In this document: in pieces, positions 16,565 to 24,985 of the stretch
How the letters are laid out: each line of letters starts with the position of its first letter
Numbering within the stretch: position 1 is the stretch's first letter
Made by a program: the position numbers and the translations under genes
The notes under the pieces: generated by a model
Told to the model about the DNA's origin: nothing
Database searches by the model: none
What the model saw: only the letters and a program-made list of their open reading frames with translations
NCBI GenBank assembly: GCA_030524425.1
Contig: JAUNGN010000004.1
Coordinates: 1-64,000, forward strand
DNA: 64,000 nucleotides
Direction of reading: 5' to 3'
DNA from: Clostridia bacterium
Lineage (GTDB): Bacteria > Bacillota > Clostridia > Lachnospirales > CAG-274

Positions 16565-17425
16565 ATGAATGATGTAATAAGTAAGGCAAGTATTTTAACG
16601 GAAGCCTTGCCTTATATAAAGAAATTTTCAGGTATTACAGTTGTTATAAAATATGGCGGAGCAGCCCTTGTAAACGAGGATATTAAATCCACAATTATTA
16701 AGGATATTGCCCTTATGAAGTATGTAGGTTTTAAGCCTGTTGTTGTTCATGGCGGCGGCAAAGATATTAACAAGGCCCTTGAGGCAGTTGGCATTGAGCC
16801 AAAGTTTAAGGACGGCTTAAGAGTAACAGATGAGCCTACAATGGAAATCGTACAGCAGGTTTTGGCAGGTAAAATAAACAAAAATCTTACCACCGAGCTT
16901 TGTCTTCATGGTATTAATGCTGTGGGGATATGCGGTAAAGATGCAGGCTTTATGCAGGTTAAAAAAGCTATGCCGAAGGGTATGGATATTGGTCTTGTAG
17001 GTGATGTGACAGAGGTTAAAACTGACCTTATTAACACTCTTATTGACAATGACTTTGTTCCTGTTATTTCCTCTATTGGTGTTGACGAAGAAGGAAACAG
17101 CTATAATGTAAATGCAGATTATGCCGCCGTAGCCGTAGCAGGTGCACTAAAGGCGGAAAAACTGGTATTTGTGACAGATGTTGCAGGCATTATGCGTGAT
17201 GTAAATGACCCAGGCAGTGTTATATCTGTTATTAAGGAAGATGAAGTTAATGCCCTCATTGAAGACGGTACAATTTCAGGCGGTATGCTCCCTAAGGTGC
17301 AGTGCTGTATGGCAGGTGTTGAAGCAGGTGTAAACAATGTACATATTCTGGACGGAAGAATTGCCCACTGCCTTATTCTTGAAATATTCACAAATAAAGG
17401 TATTGGTACACTTATAGAAAAATAG
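16565..17425 (+). CDS. argB: acetylglutamate kinase
   Basis: This enzyme phosphorylates N-acetylglutamate (step 2 of arginine synthesis) and is usually the feedback-inhibited step. The 286-residue amino-acid kinase fold has VIKYGGAALV (residues about 27-36), VVHGGGKDIN (about 60-69) and a C-terminal GGMLPKVQCCMAGVEAGVNNVHILDGR (about 240-266). An N-terminal helix before the first strand (residues 1-22) is the type found in arginine-sensitive, hexameric kinases, so feedback inhibition is likely. The AAAGGAG ribosome binding site is 9 nt upstream. It lies between argJ and argD in a tight operon. Confidence 0.97.
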   Translation: MNDVISKASILTEALPYIKKFSGITVVIKYGGAALVNEDIKSTIIKDIALMKYVGFKPVVVHGGGKDINKALEAVGIEPKFKDGLRVTDEPTMEIVQQVLAGKINKNLTTELCLHGINAVGICGKDAGFMQVKKAMPKGMDIGLVGDVTEVKTDLINTLIDNDFVPVISSIGVDEEGNSYNVNADYAAVAVAGALKAEKLVFVTDVAGIMRDVNDPGSVISVIKEDEVNALIEDGTISGGMLPKVQCCMAGVEAGVNNVHILDGRIAHCLILEIFTNKGIGTLIEK

Positions 17426-17439
17426 AGGAGGATAAATAT

Positions 17440-18609
17440 ATGAAAACTTCAGATTTAGGCGAAAAATATGTAATGAAAACATATAATCGCTTCCCCCTTA
17501 CCTTTGAAAAGGGAGAAGGAATGTATGTATATGACGAAAATGGTAAAAAATATCTTGACTTTGTAGCAGGTATTGCCGTAAACTCTCTCGGACACAATCA
17601 TCCTAAGCTTGTTAAGGCTATATCTGAACAGGCGTCAAAGCTTATTCATATTTCTAACTTATATTATACTGAACCCCAGGTAAAGCTTGCACAGAAATTA
17701 GTTGAAAACGGCAGTCTTGACAAGGTATTCTTTTGTAATTCAGGTGCAGAATCTATTGAGTCCGCATTAAAACTTGCCAGAAAATACGGTTCCAAAACAG
17801 GCAGACAGGAAATCATAACCATGCATCAGTCTTTCCATGGCAGAACCTTTGGTGCTGTCACCGCTACAGGCCAGGATCATTATCATGAAGGATTTGGCGA
17901 TATGCTTCCTCATATTAAATATGCTAAATTTAATGATTTTAAATCAGTCAGGGATGCTGTTAATGAAAATACAATTGCCATTCTTATGGAGCCTGTACAG
18001 GGGGAAGGAGGCATTATTCCTGCCGAAAAAGAATTTTTACAGCAGGTAAGACAGCTTTGTGATGAAAAGGATATTCTTTTAATGTTTGACGAAGTGCAGT
18101 GCGGTGTAGGCAGACTGGGCACACTTTTTGCTTATGAGGCATTCGGCGTTGTGCCTGATATTATGTCAACAGCAAAGGGTATTGCAGGCGGTATACCATG
18201 CGGTATTATGATGGCAAAGGCAAAAGTTGCGGAAGCCTTTGTTCCGGGAGATCACGCCTCAACCTTTGGCGGAAATCCCCTTGCCGCATCGGCAGGTAAT
18301 GTAGTAGTCGATGAGCTTTCAGGGGGACTGCTTGACAATGTAAAAAAACAGGGCACCTATTTAAGAGAAAAACTTGAAGAAATAGCCGCTAAGCACAGTG
18401 ACCTTATTACAGACGTAAGAGGTATGGGACTTATGCAGGGTATTGAGCTTAATAAAGCTGCAGGCCCTTATATTTCAAAGGCCATTGATATGGGACTTTT
18501 ACTTGTTGGAGCAGGTAAGTTTATTATCAGATTTGTACCATCTCTTATTGTATCTGAAAAAGACATTGATAAGGCTATGGAAATTTTGGACAAAGCTTTA
18601 ACCGAATAA
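17440..18609 (+). CDS. argD: acetylornithine aminotransferase
   Basis: This PLP-dependent class III aminotransferase makes N-acetylornithine from the semialdehyde and glutamate. The 389-residue protein has NSGAESIESALKLARKYG (about residues 97-114), FHGRTFGAVTATGQ (about 132-145), the Asp-Glu pair in LLMFDEVQCGVGR (about 210-222) and the PLP Lys in TAKGIAGGIPCG (about 245). It is the last gene of argCJBD, followed by a strong terminator. AGAGGAGG lies 9 nt before the ATG. Enzymes of this family can also act on succinyl-diaminopimelate, but the operon fixes the main role. Confidence 0.96.
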   Translation: MKTSDLGEKYVMKTYNRFPLTFEKGEGMYVYDENGKKYLDFVAGIAVNSLGHNHPKLVKAISEQASKLIHISNLYYTEPQVKLAQKLVENGSLDKVFFCNSGAESIESALKLARKYGSKTGRQEIITMHQSFHGRTFGAVTATGQDHYHEGFGDMLPHIKYAKFNDFKSVRDAVNENTIAILMEPVQGEGGIIPAEKEFLQQVRQLCDEKDILLMFDEVQCGVGRLGTLFAYEAFGVVPDIMSTAKGIAGGIPCGIMMAKAKVAEAFVPGDHASTFGGNPLAASAGNVVVDELSGGLLDNVKKQGTYLREKLEEIAAKHSDLITDVRGMGLMQGIELNKAAGPYISKAIDMGLLLVGAGKFIIRFVPSLIVSEKDIDKAMEILDKALTE

Positions 18610-18616
18610 TTATTAA

Positions 18617-18650
18617 TAAACACCCGGCTCTAAATTGAACCGGGTGTTTA
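18617..18650 (+). terminator. terminator of argCJBD
   Basis: TAAACACCCGG (18617-18627) pairs perfectly with CCGGGTGTTTA (18640-18650). It lies 7 bp beyond the argD stop. Confidence 0.85.
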
Positions 18651-18701
18651 TATGCAACAATAAATCTCTCAGGCATATATTAATAAAAAAGGAGTTTTCC
18701 T

Positions 18702-19271
18702 ATGGACAGACAATATAAGCTGAGTAATGTCACAAAGGACTATCTAAGTATATTTTACTATATTCTTGATGAGATGATTAAAGGTATGACGGGAGCAGAG
18801 CTGACAGACAGCATATCTCATAACTTCATTGTGCAGATGATACCTCATCACAAAGCGGCAATTGAAATGTCGGAAAATATCTTAAAATATACAACCAACA
18901 TTCCGCTTCAAAATATAGCAACTCAAATTATATCCGAGCAGACCAAAAGCATAGAAAATATGGAAAAAATTTTATGCAGCTGCAGCTGCCTTAATAACTC
19001 CCCCCGGGATTTAAGTATGTATCAGAGGCGAATGAATCAAATAATGAAAACTATGTTTTGTGAAATGGAAAACGCCCCTGATACAAACAATATTAATGCT
19101 GATTTTATACGTGAAATGATACCTCATCACAGAGGCGCAATAGAAATGTCTAAAAATGCTCTTCAATATGATATATGTAATGAGCTTAAACCTATCATAT
19201 ATGCAATCATAGTTTCTCAGCAAAGAGGCATTGCACAAATGCAGCAGCTTTTAAGATGTATGGGAAATTAA
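18702..19271 (+). CDS. DUF305 family protein with two HH repeats
   Basis: This 189-residue helical protein is of the DUF305 family (ferritin-like fold, function unproven, sometimes linked to metal or copper handling). It contains two copies of the family signature: QMIPHHKAAIEMSENIL (about residues 46-62) and EMIPHHRGAIEMSKNAL (about 140-156). A CSCSC run lies between them at about residue 93. There is no signal peptide or membrane segment, so it is predicted to be cytoplasmic, unlike many secreted members. AAAGGAG precedes the ATG. It stands alone between two terminators. Confidence 0.8.
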   Translation: MDRQYKLSNVTKDYLSIFYYILDEMIKGMTGAELTDSISHNFIVQMIPHHKAAIEMSENILKYTTNIPLQNIATQIISEQTKSIENMEKILCSCSCLNNSPRDLSMYQRRMNQIMKTMFCEMENAPDTNNINADFIREMIPHHRGAIEMSKNALQYDICNELKPIIYAIIVSQQRGIAQMQQLLRCMGN

Positions 19272-19292
19272 AACAAGCACCATTAAATAATG

Positions 19293-19320
19293 TCAGGCTG
19301 CCGAAAAACCGACAGCCTGA
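19293..19320. terminator. hairpin between DUF305 gene and mnmA
   Basis: TCAGGCTG (19293-19300) pairs with CAGCCTGA (19313-19320), with a further C-G/G-C pair inside. It lies between two convergent stops and may serve both; T-runs are short. Confidence 0.6.
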
Positions 19321-19345
19321 TTAGGAAAATCTCCCCGCCTTTATA

Positions 19346-20401
19346 TTAACTGTTTACAATTACTCCTCCGCCGGCAACATATTCATCATCATAAAATACT
19401 GCAGCCTGTCCGGGAGTAACAGCTCTCTGAGGCTCATCAAATATTGCCTCTATATATTCACCCTTGGGTCTTATAACACAGGGGGCCTTCCTTTGATTAT
19501 ACCTGAGCTTGCCAAAACAGCGAACCTCTCCCTCTATTTTACCAAGACCCATAGCATTATAGTCCCTGACAACAACACGGGTTTTAAATAAATCCTCATT
19601 ACTTCCGATTACAACTCTGTTATTATCCTTATCAATTCCGGTAACATAAGCAGGCACTCCAAGTGCAATACCAAGTCCCTTGCGCTGACCAATGGTATAA
19701 TTTGTAATTCCTTTGTGCTTTCCAATCACATTTCCCTCACAGTCTACAAAATCACCTTCCGTAATGACTGCATCACTGTTTTCTTTTATAAAAGCGCCAT
19801 AATCTCCGTCAGGCACAAAACAAATGTCCTGACTGTCAGGCTTATTGGCAACTCTTAAACCGATTTTTTCAGCAATTGCCCTTATTTCACTTTTAGAATA
19901 AGCTCCGTCAGGCATAAGGGTACGTGAAAGCTGTTCCTGTGTTAAATTGTAAAGAGCATAGCTCTGATCCTTATTATCTGCCGCTTTAACAGTATATCTG
20001 CCTGTAACCGGGTGCTTAACTATTCCGGCATAATGACCTGTAGCAATATAATCGGCACCTATTTCCATTGCCCTGTTTAACAATGCTTCCCACTTTACAT
20101 AGCGGTTGCAGGCAATACACGGGTTAGGAGTTGAGGCATTTAAATACTCCTCAACAAAATAGCTTATAACCTTTTCCTTAAAAACCTGTTTAAAATTAAA
20201 TACATAGTGAGGTATACCTATTTTAGCCGCAACAGCTCTGGCATCTTCTGCAGCAGCAAGACCACAGCAGCTGCCTTCAGTGTCGGCACCGTCCCAAAGC
20301 TGCATTGTCACACCAATAACATCATAGCCCTGCTCCTTTAAAAGATAAGCGGCTACAGAAGAATCAACTCCTCCCGACATACCTACAACAACCTTAGCCA
20401 T
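19346..20401 (-). CDS. mnmA: tRNA-specific 2-thiouridylase
   Basis: MnmA installs 2-thiouridine at the wobble base of Lys, Glu and Gln tRNAs, using sulfur relayed from a cysteine desulfurase. The 351-residue protein has the PP-loop GMSGGVDSSVAAYLL (residues 7-21), the first catalytic Cys in NPCIACNRYVKW (about residue 96) and the second in SQDICFVPDGDYG (about residue 194). It is the last gene of iscR-iscS-iscU-mnmA; iscU ends 2 bp upstream, so the sulfur donor and the user are co-expressed. GAGGAGG precedes the ATG. Confidence 0.97.
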   Translation of the reverse strand: MAKVVVGMSGGVDSSVAAYLLKEQGYDVIGVTMQLWDGADTEGSCCGLAAAEDARAVAAKIGIPHYVFNFKQVFKEKVISYFVEEYLNASTPNPCIACNRYVKWEALLNRAMEIGADYIATGHYAGIVKHPVTGRYTVKAADNKDQSYALYNLTQEQLSRTLMPDGAYSKSEIRAIAEKIGLRVANKPDSQDICFVPDGDYGAFIKENSDAVITEGDFVDCEGNVIGKHKGITNYTIGQRKGLGIALGVPAYVTGIDKDNNRVVIGSNEDLFKTRVVVRDYNAMGLGKIEGEVRCFGKLRYNQRKAPCVIRPKGEYIEAIFDEPQRAVTPGQAAVFYDDEYVAGGGVIVNS

Positions 20402-20403
20402 AC

Positions 20404-20844
20404 TTATTCCTCCTCAGGAATTTCCTCGTGCTCGCTTATATCATTAACAGGCTTTTCAAGTCCTTCAATAACAATACCATTTTTTTCCGCATAATCCCAA
20501 AGAGCCGCATGTAAAGCCTCCTCTGCAAGACATGAGCAGTGTACCTTAACAGGAGGAAGTCCGTCAAGTGCCTCCATAACAGCCTTATTGGTGATTTCCA
20601 TAGCCTCTTTTACAGTTTTGCCCTTAATCAATTCTGTAGCCATAGAGCTTGTGGCAACAGCAGCACCGCAGCCAAAGGTCTTAAACTTGGCATCAAGGAC
20701 AACACCATCCTCAATTTTAAGATAAACCTTCATAATATCGCCGCACTTGGCATTACCAACAGTACCAACACCGCTGGCATCCTCAATTTCTCCTACATTT
20801 CTCGGATTCATGAAATGATCCATAACCTTTTCACTGTACTGCAT
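20404..20844 (-). CDS. iscU: Fe-S cluster scaffold, IscU/NifU N-terminal type
   Basis: This 146-residue scaffold protein assembles [2Fe-2S]/[4Fe-4S] clusters for transfer to apoproteins. The three ligand cysteines are present in VGNAKCGDIMKVY (about residue 33), KTFGCGAAVATSSM (about 59) and KVHCSCLAEEALHAA (about 103). It corresponds to the NifU N-terminal domain alone, with no C-terminal Nfu domain, plus an acidic tail (ISEHEEIPEEE). It lies directly between iscS and mnmA with 2-bp gaps, suggesting translational coupling. No HscA/HscB or ferredoxin genes follow, as is usual in clostridia. Confidence 0.95.
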   Translation of the reverse strand: MQYSEKVMDHFMNPRNVGEIEDASGVGTVGNAKCGDIMKVYLKIEDGVVLDAKFKTFGCGAAVATSSMATELIKGKTVKEAMEITNKAVMEALDGLPPVKVHCSCLAEEALHAALWDYAEKNGIVIEGLEKPVNDISEHEEIPEEE

Positions 20845-20846
20845 AA

Positions 20847-22028
20847 TTATTTTTCTCCTTTGCTTTTTAAGAATTCTTCATATAACGGTGACATCTGTCT
20901 TAATCTCTCAACAATAGGCGGTAATTCCTTAATTACATAGTCTACCTGTTCCTCTGTGGTAAAGTGACCCATAGAAAGTCTGACTGAGCCATGGGCCTTT
21001 TCATGAGGCAGTCCTATGGCAAGCAAAACATGGGAAGGATCAAGTGACCCGCTTGTACAGGCACTTCCGCTTGAAGCACATACACCCTTGTAATCAAGTA
21101 AAAGTAAAATACTTTCACCTTCAATAAACTCAAATGAAATATTAGCATTACCCGGCAATCTATCTGAAGGATGACCGTTTAATCTTGAATAAGGCACCTT
21201 TTCAAGAATACTCTTAATTAGCTTATCTCTTAAGGCTGTAAGTCTCGGAATTTCAGTGTCAAGCTCCTTTGAGGCAAGTTCTGCAGCAAGACCCATACCT
21301 ACAATACCCGGAACATTTTCTGTTCCTGCTCTTCTTCTTCTCTCCTGAGCACCGCCGTGAATGAGGGGATTAAGTTTAATACCTTTTCTGATATATAGGG
21401 CACCAATGCCCTTTGGTCCGTAAAACTTGTGACCGCTCATTGAAAGCATATCTATATTCATTGCCTTAACATCAATCTTAACATGACCTACCGCCTGAAC
21501 AGCATCAGTGTGGAATAAAATGCCATGTTCGTGAGCAATCTTACCTATTTCGGCAACAGGTTCAATAGTACCTATTTCATTATTGGCAAACATAATTGTA
21601 ATAAGTATGGTATCATCTCTTATAGCCTTCTTCAAATCTTCAATACTAATCATACCATACTCATCTACAGGAAGATAAGTCACCTCATAACCCTTTGTTT
21701 CCAAATATTCACAGGTATGGAGCACAGCATGATGCTCAATGCAGGAGGTAATAATGTGCTTGCCCTTAGCTCCATAGCTTTCAGCAACACCCTTAATTGC
21801 CCAGTTGTCAGCCTCAGAACCGCCTGCAGTAAAATAAATTTCATTTACCTGAGCGCCAATAGCATTGGCTACCTGCTCCCTTGCATGCTCTACTGCATTT
21901 TTATTCTTCTGTGCAATCTTATAAATACTTGACGGATTACCAAAACTCTCCTCAAAATATGGTATAATTTCCTTAGCTACCTCAGGTCTTACCGGAGTAG
22001 TAGCCGCATTGTCAAAATAACATTCCAT
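20847..22028 (-). CDS. iscS: cysteine desulfurase, IscS/NifS type
   Basis: This PLP enzyme takes sulfur from L-cysteine as an enzyme-bound persulfide for Fe-S clusters and tRNA thiolation. The 393-residue class V aminotransferase fold begins [17 protein letters not shown], with the PLP Lys in [14 protein letters not shown] (about residue 205) and the persulfide Cys in the long loop [19 protein letters not shown] (about 325), as in group I desulfurases. It lies 41 bp after iscR and 2 bp before iscU. NifS versus IscS cannot be separated by sequence alone, but the adjacent Rrf2 regulator and mnmA favour a housekeeping role. Confidence 0.96.
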   Translation of the reverse strand: MECYFDNAATTPVRPEVAKEIIPYFEESFGNPSSIYKIAQKNKNAVEHAREQVANAIGAQVNEIYFTAGGSEADNWAIKGVAESYGAKGKHIITSCIEHHAVLHTCEYLETKGYEVTYLPVDEYGMISIEDLKKAIRDDTILITIMFANNEIGTIEPVAEIGKIAHEHGILFHTDAVQAVGHVKIDVKAMNIDMLSMSGHKFYGPKGIGALYIRKGIKLNPLIHGGAQERRRRAGTENVPGIVGMGLAAELASKELDTEIPRLTALRDKLIKSILEKVPYSRLNGHPSDRLPGNANISFEFIEGESILLLLDYKGVCASSGSACTSGSLDPSHVLLAIGLPHEKAHGSVRLSMGHFTTEEQVDYVIKELPPIVERLRQMSPLYEEFLKSKGEK

Positions 22029-22069
22029 TATATATTCAGCTCCTTTATTTATTTAACCCTTATAAAGTC

Positions 22070-22471
22070 TTATATTAACTCAGATAAATTTATGTTATCG
22101 GCAGTTTCGCTTACACTATCGCTTAACCTTGCCCATACATCCTTAGTGGAACAACAGCTGCAGTCGCCTAAGCCGCAGGTTTCATTCTTTGATAAACACT
22201 CCACAAGCTCCAAAGGACCCTCCACAACTCTCAAAACATCTCCTACTGAAATATCTTCTGCATTTCTGCCCAAAATATAACCGCCGTTGGCACCTCTTGT
22301 ACTTTTAACAAGACCTGCCCTTTTAAGGGGTGCAATAAGCTGTTCAAGATAGCTTTCACTAAGATTGGTTCTCTCTGCAATAGATTTAAGCGAAACACAG
22401 CCTTCCCTGCAGTTAGCCGCAATATCCACCATAGCCTTTAAACCATATCTTCCTCTTGTGGATATCTTCAT
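22070..22471 (-). CDS. iscR: Rrf2 family regulator, IscR-like
   Basis: This 133-residue Rrf2 repressor has an N-terminal winged helix (STRGRYGLKAMVDIA, then LSESYLEQLIAPLKRAGLV at about residues 40-58) and the beta wing RGANGGYILGR (about 63-73). A Cys-rich segment at about residues 94-111 (CLSKNETCGLGDCSCC) holds more cysteines than the three that bind the [2Fe-2S] cluster in IscR, so cluster sensing is likely. It is first in an operon with iscS, iscU and mnmA, and a dyad in its own leader suggests autoregulation. CymR-type cysteine regulators are relatives but lack such a Cys cluster. Confidence 0.9.
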   Translation of the reverse strand: MKISTRGRYGLKAMVDIAANCREGCVSLKSIAERTNLSESYLEQLIAPLKRAGLVKSTRGANGGYILGRNAEDISVGDVLRVVEGPLELVECLSKNETCGLGDCSCCSTKDVWARLSDSVSETADNINLSELI

Positions 22472-22497
22472 TATATCACCATCTTTTTATATTATTT

Positions 22498-22551
22498 CCG
22501 AGTAATTTCCTCGGCATTTATTATAGTACCACTTTGCTATGTTAATGTCAA
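22498..22551 (-). promoter_or_regulatory. isc operon promoter and leader dyad
   Basis: On the minus strand, TTGACA (22546-22551), a 17-bp spacer and TACTAT (22523-22528) form the promoter. At the expected start lies a dyad CCGAG-N7-CTCGG (22498-22514), well placed for a repressor such as the Rrf2 protein encoded next. Confidence 0.6.
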
Positions 22552-22598
22552 GTGTTTTGGTAGGAATTATGAAAATAAAACGGAATAATAATTTCGGT

Positions 22599-23060
22599 TT
22601 ACTTACATACATCAATCCAGCCCAAAGAGCCTGAATACTTCTCCAGTTCGGCATTTGTAAGCTCTATTGCACTATTTGAGCTTCCGCAGGCAGGAAATAC
22701 GGTTTCAAAACGCTGAAGAGACTTATCCAAATAAACATCAACACCCTCATTTACTCCAAAGGGACAAACACCGCCTACTCCATGTCCCGTTAAAGGTTCA
22801 ACCTCATCAAAGGCCAGCATCTTTGCCTTTGTACCAAACTGTGCCTTATACTTGGCATTATCTATTTTAGTATCACCTGCGGCTACAATTAAAATAACCT
22901 TGTCACCTGCATGAAAAGACAAGGTCTTTGCAATTCTTGCACCGTCACAATTAAGCGCCTGTGCAGCCAGCTCAACCGTTGCACTTGACACATCAAATTC
23001 CTGTATTCTGTTTTCAATACCCTTTTTCTTAAAGAAATCCCTTACTTTTTCGATAGACAT
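22599..23060 (-). CDS. YbaK/EbsC family aminoacyl-tRNA deacylase
   Basis: This 153-residue protein has the YbaK/ProX editing fold, which removes wrongly attached amino acids (Cys or Ala) from tRNA-Pro. Seen are RIAKTLSFHAGDKVILIVAAGDTKID (residues about 42-67, with the key Lys) and the GVGGVCPFG loop (about 93-101). Members of this length usually act as stand-alone trans-editing factors; the substrate amino acid cannot be assigned. GGAGG precedes the ATG. It stands alone. Confidence 0.88.
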   Translation of the reverse strand: MSIEKVRDFFKKKGIENRIQEFDVSSATVELAAQALNCDGARIAKTLSFHAGDKVILIVAAGDTKIDNAKYKAQFGTKAKMLAFDEVEPLTGHGVGGVCPFGVNEGVDVYLDKSLQRFETVFPACGSSNSAIELTNAELEKYSGSLGWIDVCK

Positions 23061-23141
23061 ATTTTTACCTCCTGTCAGTGATTTTATTTACTTTTATAGC
23101 TATGGCATTGTACACACGGCAAGTCTCCCTGCTCCTGCAAA

Positions 23142-23182
23142 AAAAGCTTCCTTATGTATAAAACATACACAAGGAAACTTTT
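23142..23182 (-). terminator. terminator of the nucleotide-sugar dehydrogenase gene
   Basis: A long interrupted stem is formed: AAAAG-c-TTCCTT-a-TGTAT pairs with ATACA-c-AAGGAA-a-CTTTT, ending in T-rich DNA on either strand. Confidence 0.75.
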
Positions 23183-23203
23183 TAATAGGATTCCGCAAAT
23201 ATA

Positions 23204-24427
23204 TTAAAGTCTGTATGTGCCCTCAATGTCACAAATATTTCTTGTATCAAGAATAATCTTGCCCTTAAGCTTATCCATATTTTCCTTAATTTCATCATGA
23301 CCCACAAGCAAAACAACAATATCAACGGAATTAAGGAACTCGTCCAAATTATGCATCTGATTAGGAACAACATCCTTAGCAATAAACGGGTCATAAATTT
23401 TAACAAGATTACCGCAAAGATGCTTTTCCATAGACTCTAACATCTGTAATGTTGGAGATTCTCTCATATCATCAACATTTTCCTTATAAGTAAGGCCGTA
23501 TAAACCGACTCTTGACACATCAGTCATACCCTTCTCCTTCATAATATCATGAATTCTCTCAAGGACAAACTCAGGCATACTGTCATTAATTTTTCTTGCT
23601 GCTAAAATAATATTGGCAAGACCCGGATAATCACCTACTAAAAACCAAGGGTCAACAGAAATACAGTGACCGCCGACACCCGGACCGGGGCTTAAAATAT
23701 TAACTCTTGGGTGCTTGTTTGCAATACGAATAATTTCATAAACATCCATATTGTCTGAACGGCAAATCTTGGCAAGCTCGTTAGCATAAGCAATGTTAAT
23801 ATCTCTGAAAGTGTTTTCTACTACCTTAGTCATTTCAGCAGTTCTGATATCAGTAACCACAATTTCACCCTGACAGAATGAAGCATATAAAGCCTTAATT
23901 TTTTCACCTATTTCCTTGCTATCGGCACCAATGGTCCTGTTGTTGTGTAAAAGCTCATATACCATATTTCCGGGTATAATTCTCTCAGGAGCATGAACAA
24001 GATTTAAGTCCCTGCCTATAACAAAGCCGTTAGCCTCTACAATAGGACGAACGTGCTTGTCAATAGTTCCGGGAGAAATAGTTGATTCAATAACAACAGT
24101 CGCTCCCTTTGGACAAACCTCCATAACACTCTTAACAGCAGCCTCGACATACTTGGCATCTACCTTCTTGCTGAAGGCATCATAAGGAGTCGGAACAGAT
24201 ACAATATAAACATCTGTAACCTGATACTCGGTTGAAAACTTAATACCTGCCTTAACTGCAGAATCAAAAAGTTCATCAAGACCATCTTCCTTAAAAGTAG
24301 TCTTGCCTGAGTTAAGTGTATCAACCAATTCCTTATTATAATCAGTACCAACAACCTCAACGCCGTGAGCAGCCATCATAAGAGCTGTGGGTAAACCAAT
24401 ATAACCTAAACCAATTACATTAATCAT
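23204..24427 (-). CDS. UDP-N-acetyl-D-mannosamine / UDP-glucose type dehydrogenase
   Basis: This 407-residue NAD-dependent enzyme oxidises the C6 hydroxyl of a nucleotide sugar to a uronic acid in two steps. It has the N-terminal Rossmann motif VIGLGYIGLPTALMMAAHG (residues 4-22), STISPGTIDKHV (about 115-126), the catalytic Cys in GPGVGGHCISVDPWF (about 255-269) and the C-terminal GLTYKENVDDMRESPT (about 313-328). The GVGGHCI..DPWF form is most like WecC-type UDP-ManNAc dehydrogenases rather than UDP-glucose dehydrogenases. No wecB or polysaccharide gene flanks it, so it is an isolated copy with its own terminator. Confidence 0.85.
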   Translation of the reverse strand: MINVIGLGYIGLPTALMMAAHGVEVVGTDYNKELVDTLNSGKTTFKEDGLDELFDSAVKAGIKFSTEYQVTDVYIVSVPTPYDAFSKKVDAKYVEAAVKSVMEVCPKGATVVIESTISPGTIDKHVRPIVEANGFVIGRDLNLVHAPERIIPGNMVYELLHNNRTIGADSKEIGEKIKALYASFCQGEIVVTDIRTAEMTKVVENTFRDINIAYANELAKICRSDNMDVYEIIRIANKHPRVNILSPGPGVGGHCISVDPWFLVGDYPGLANIILAARKINDSMPEFVLERIHDIMKEKGMTDVSRVGLYGLTYKENVDDMRESPTLQMLESMEKHLCGNLVKIYDPFIAKDVVPNQMHNLDEFLNSVDIVVLLVGHDEIKENMDKLKGKIILDTRNICDIEGTYRL

Positions 24428-24541
24428 AATTATCTTTCTCCCTAGTAAAATTTATTTAAAACAATAATTAAAAATCATCCACTTTTACCAGTTAATGATA
24501 ACATTTTGACAAGTAATTGTCAATATTTTTACAAAAAGACT

Positions 24542-24730
24542 TTAAATATAAATTTCTTTCTCTGTCGCCTCTATTTCGCCATTTTCATATTCATAGCTTT
24601 TTATTTTCTGCATGATTAAATATTCAATCATGTTTGCAACGGAACGATTATCCTCTTCAGCAATTTTTCTTATTTTAGCAAGTACTGTAGGTTCAATCCT
24701 AATAGACGTTTGTATTTTTATTATTGACAT
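24542..24730 (-). CDS. ribbon-helix-helix DNA-binding protein
   Basis: This 62-residue protein has an Arc/CopG-type ribbon-helix-helix fold: a short beta strand (IKIQTSIRIEP, residues 3-13), helix A (VLAKIRKIAEEDN) and helix B (SVANMIEYLIMQKIKSY), followed by an acidic tail. Such proteins dimerise and bind short tandem or inverted repeats as antitoxins, copy-number or partition repressors. ATG at 24730 has GGGAG 7 nt upstream and fits the fold start; the frame is open to 24760. No toxin gene adjoins it. The palindrome array between it and the XRE gene is a natural candidate for its binding sites. Confidence 0.8.
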   Translation of the reverse strand: MSIIKIQTSIRIEPTVLAKIRKIAEEDNRSVANMIEYLIMQKIKSYEYENGEIEATEKEIYI

Positions 24731-24858
24731 AAATCTGCTCCCTATATATTTTCCCGGCATTATTTAATAAATTCATCAATATTTGACTTTTAAATATTGT
24801 TTATGTTATAATGTAACTTATTTTATTTATTCATCAAAATAACCTCTTTTCATATTAT

Positions 24859-24968
24859 ACATATTTAATATGTCATACTTGAAGTTATAACATATTAAAT
24901 ATGTCAAGTTAACAAAAATACAATATTTAATATTGTACTTATTTGTTTTTGTAATATATAATATTGTA
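24859..24968. repeat. four palindromes with exact 31-bp pitch
   Basis: Palindromes are centred at 24866 (ACATATTTAATATGT), 24897 (ACATATTAAATATGT), 24928 (TACAATATTTAATATTGTA) and 24959 (right arm AATATTGTA intact, left arm 6 of 9 matched). The centres are exactly 31 bp apart, about three helical turns, so all face the same side of the DNA. The last two overlap the promoter of the XRE gene. This is most likely an operator array. Confidence 0.85.
24933..24962 (+). promoter_or_regulatory. promoter of the XRE gene
   Basis: TTGTAC (24933-24938), an 18-bp spacer and TATAAT (24957-24962) form the promoter. The -35 box lies inside the third palindrome and the -10 box inside the fourth. The start is predicted near 24969, leaving a leader of under 20 nt that is mostly the TAGGAG ribosome binding site. 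Confidence 0.65.
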
Positions 24969-24985
24969 TATAGGAGATTATAAAT

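Noticed and set aside
24859..24968. CRISPR array
   Set aside because: The repeats are palindromes of 15-19 bp in a very AT-rich promoter, with only 12-16 bp between them and no cas genes.
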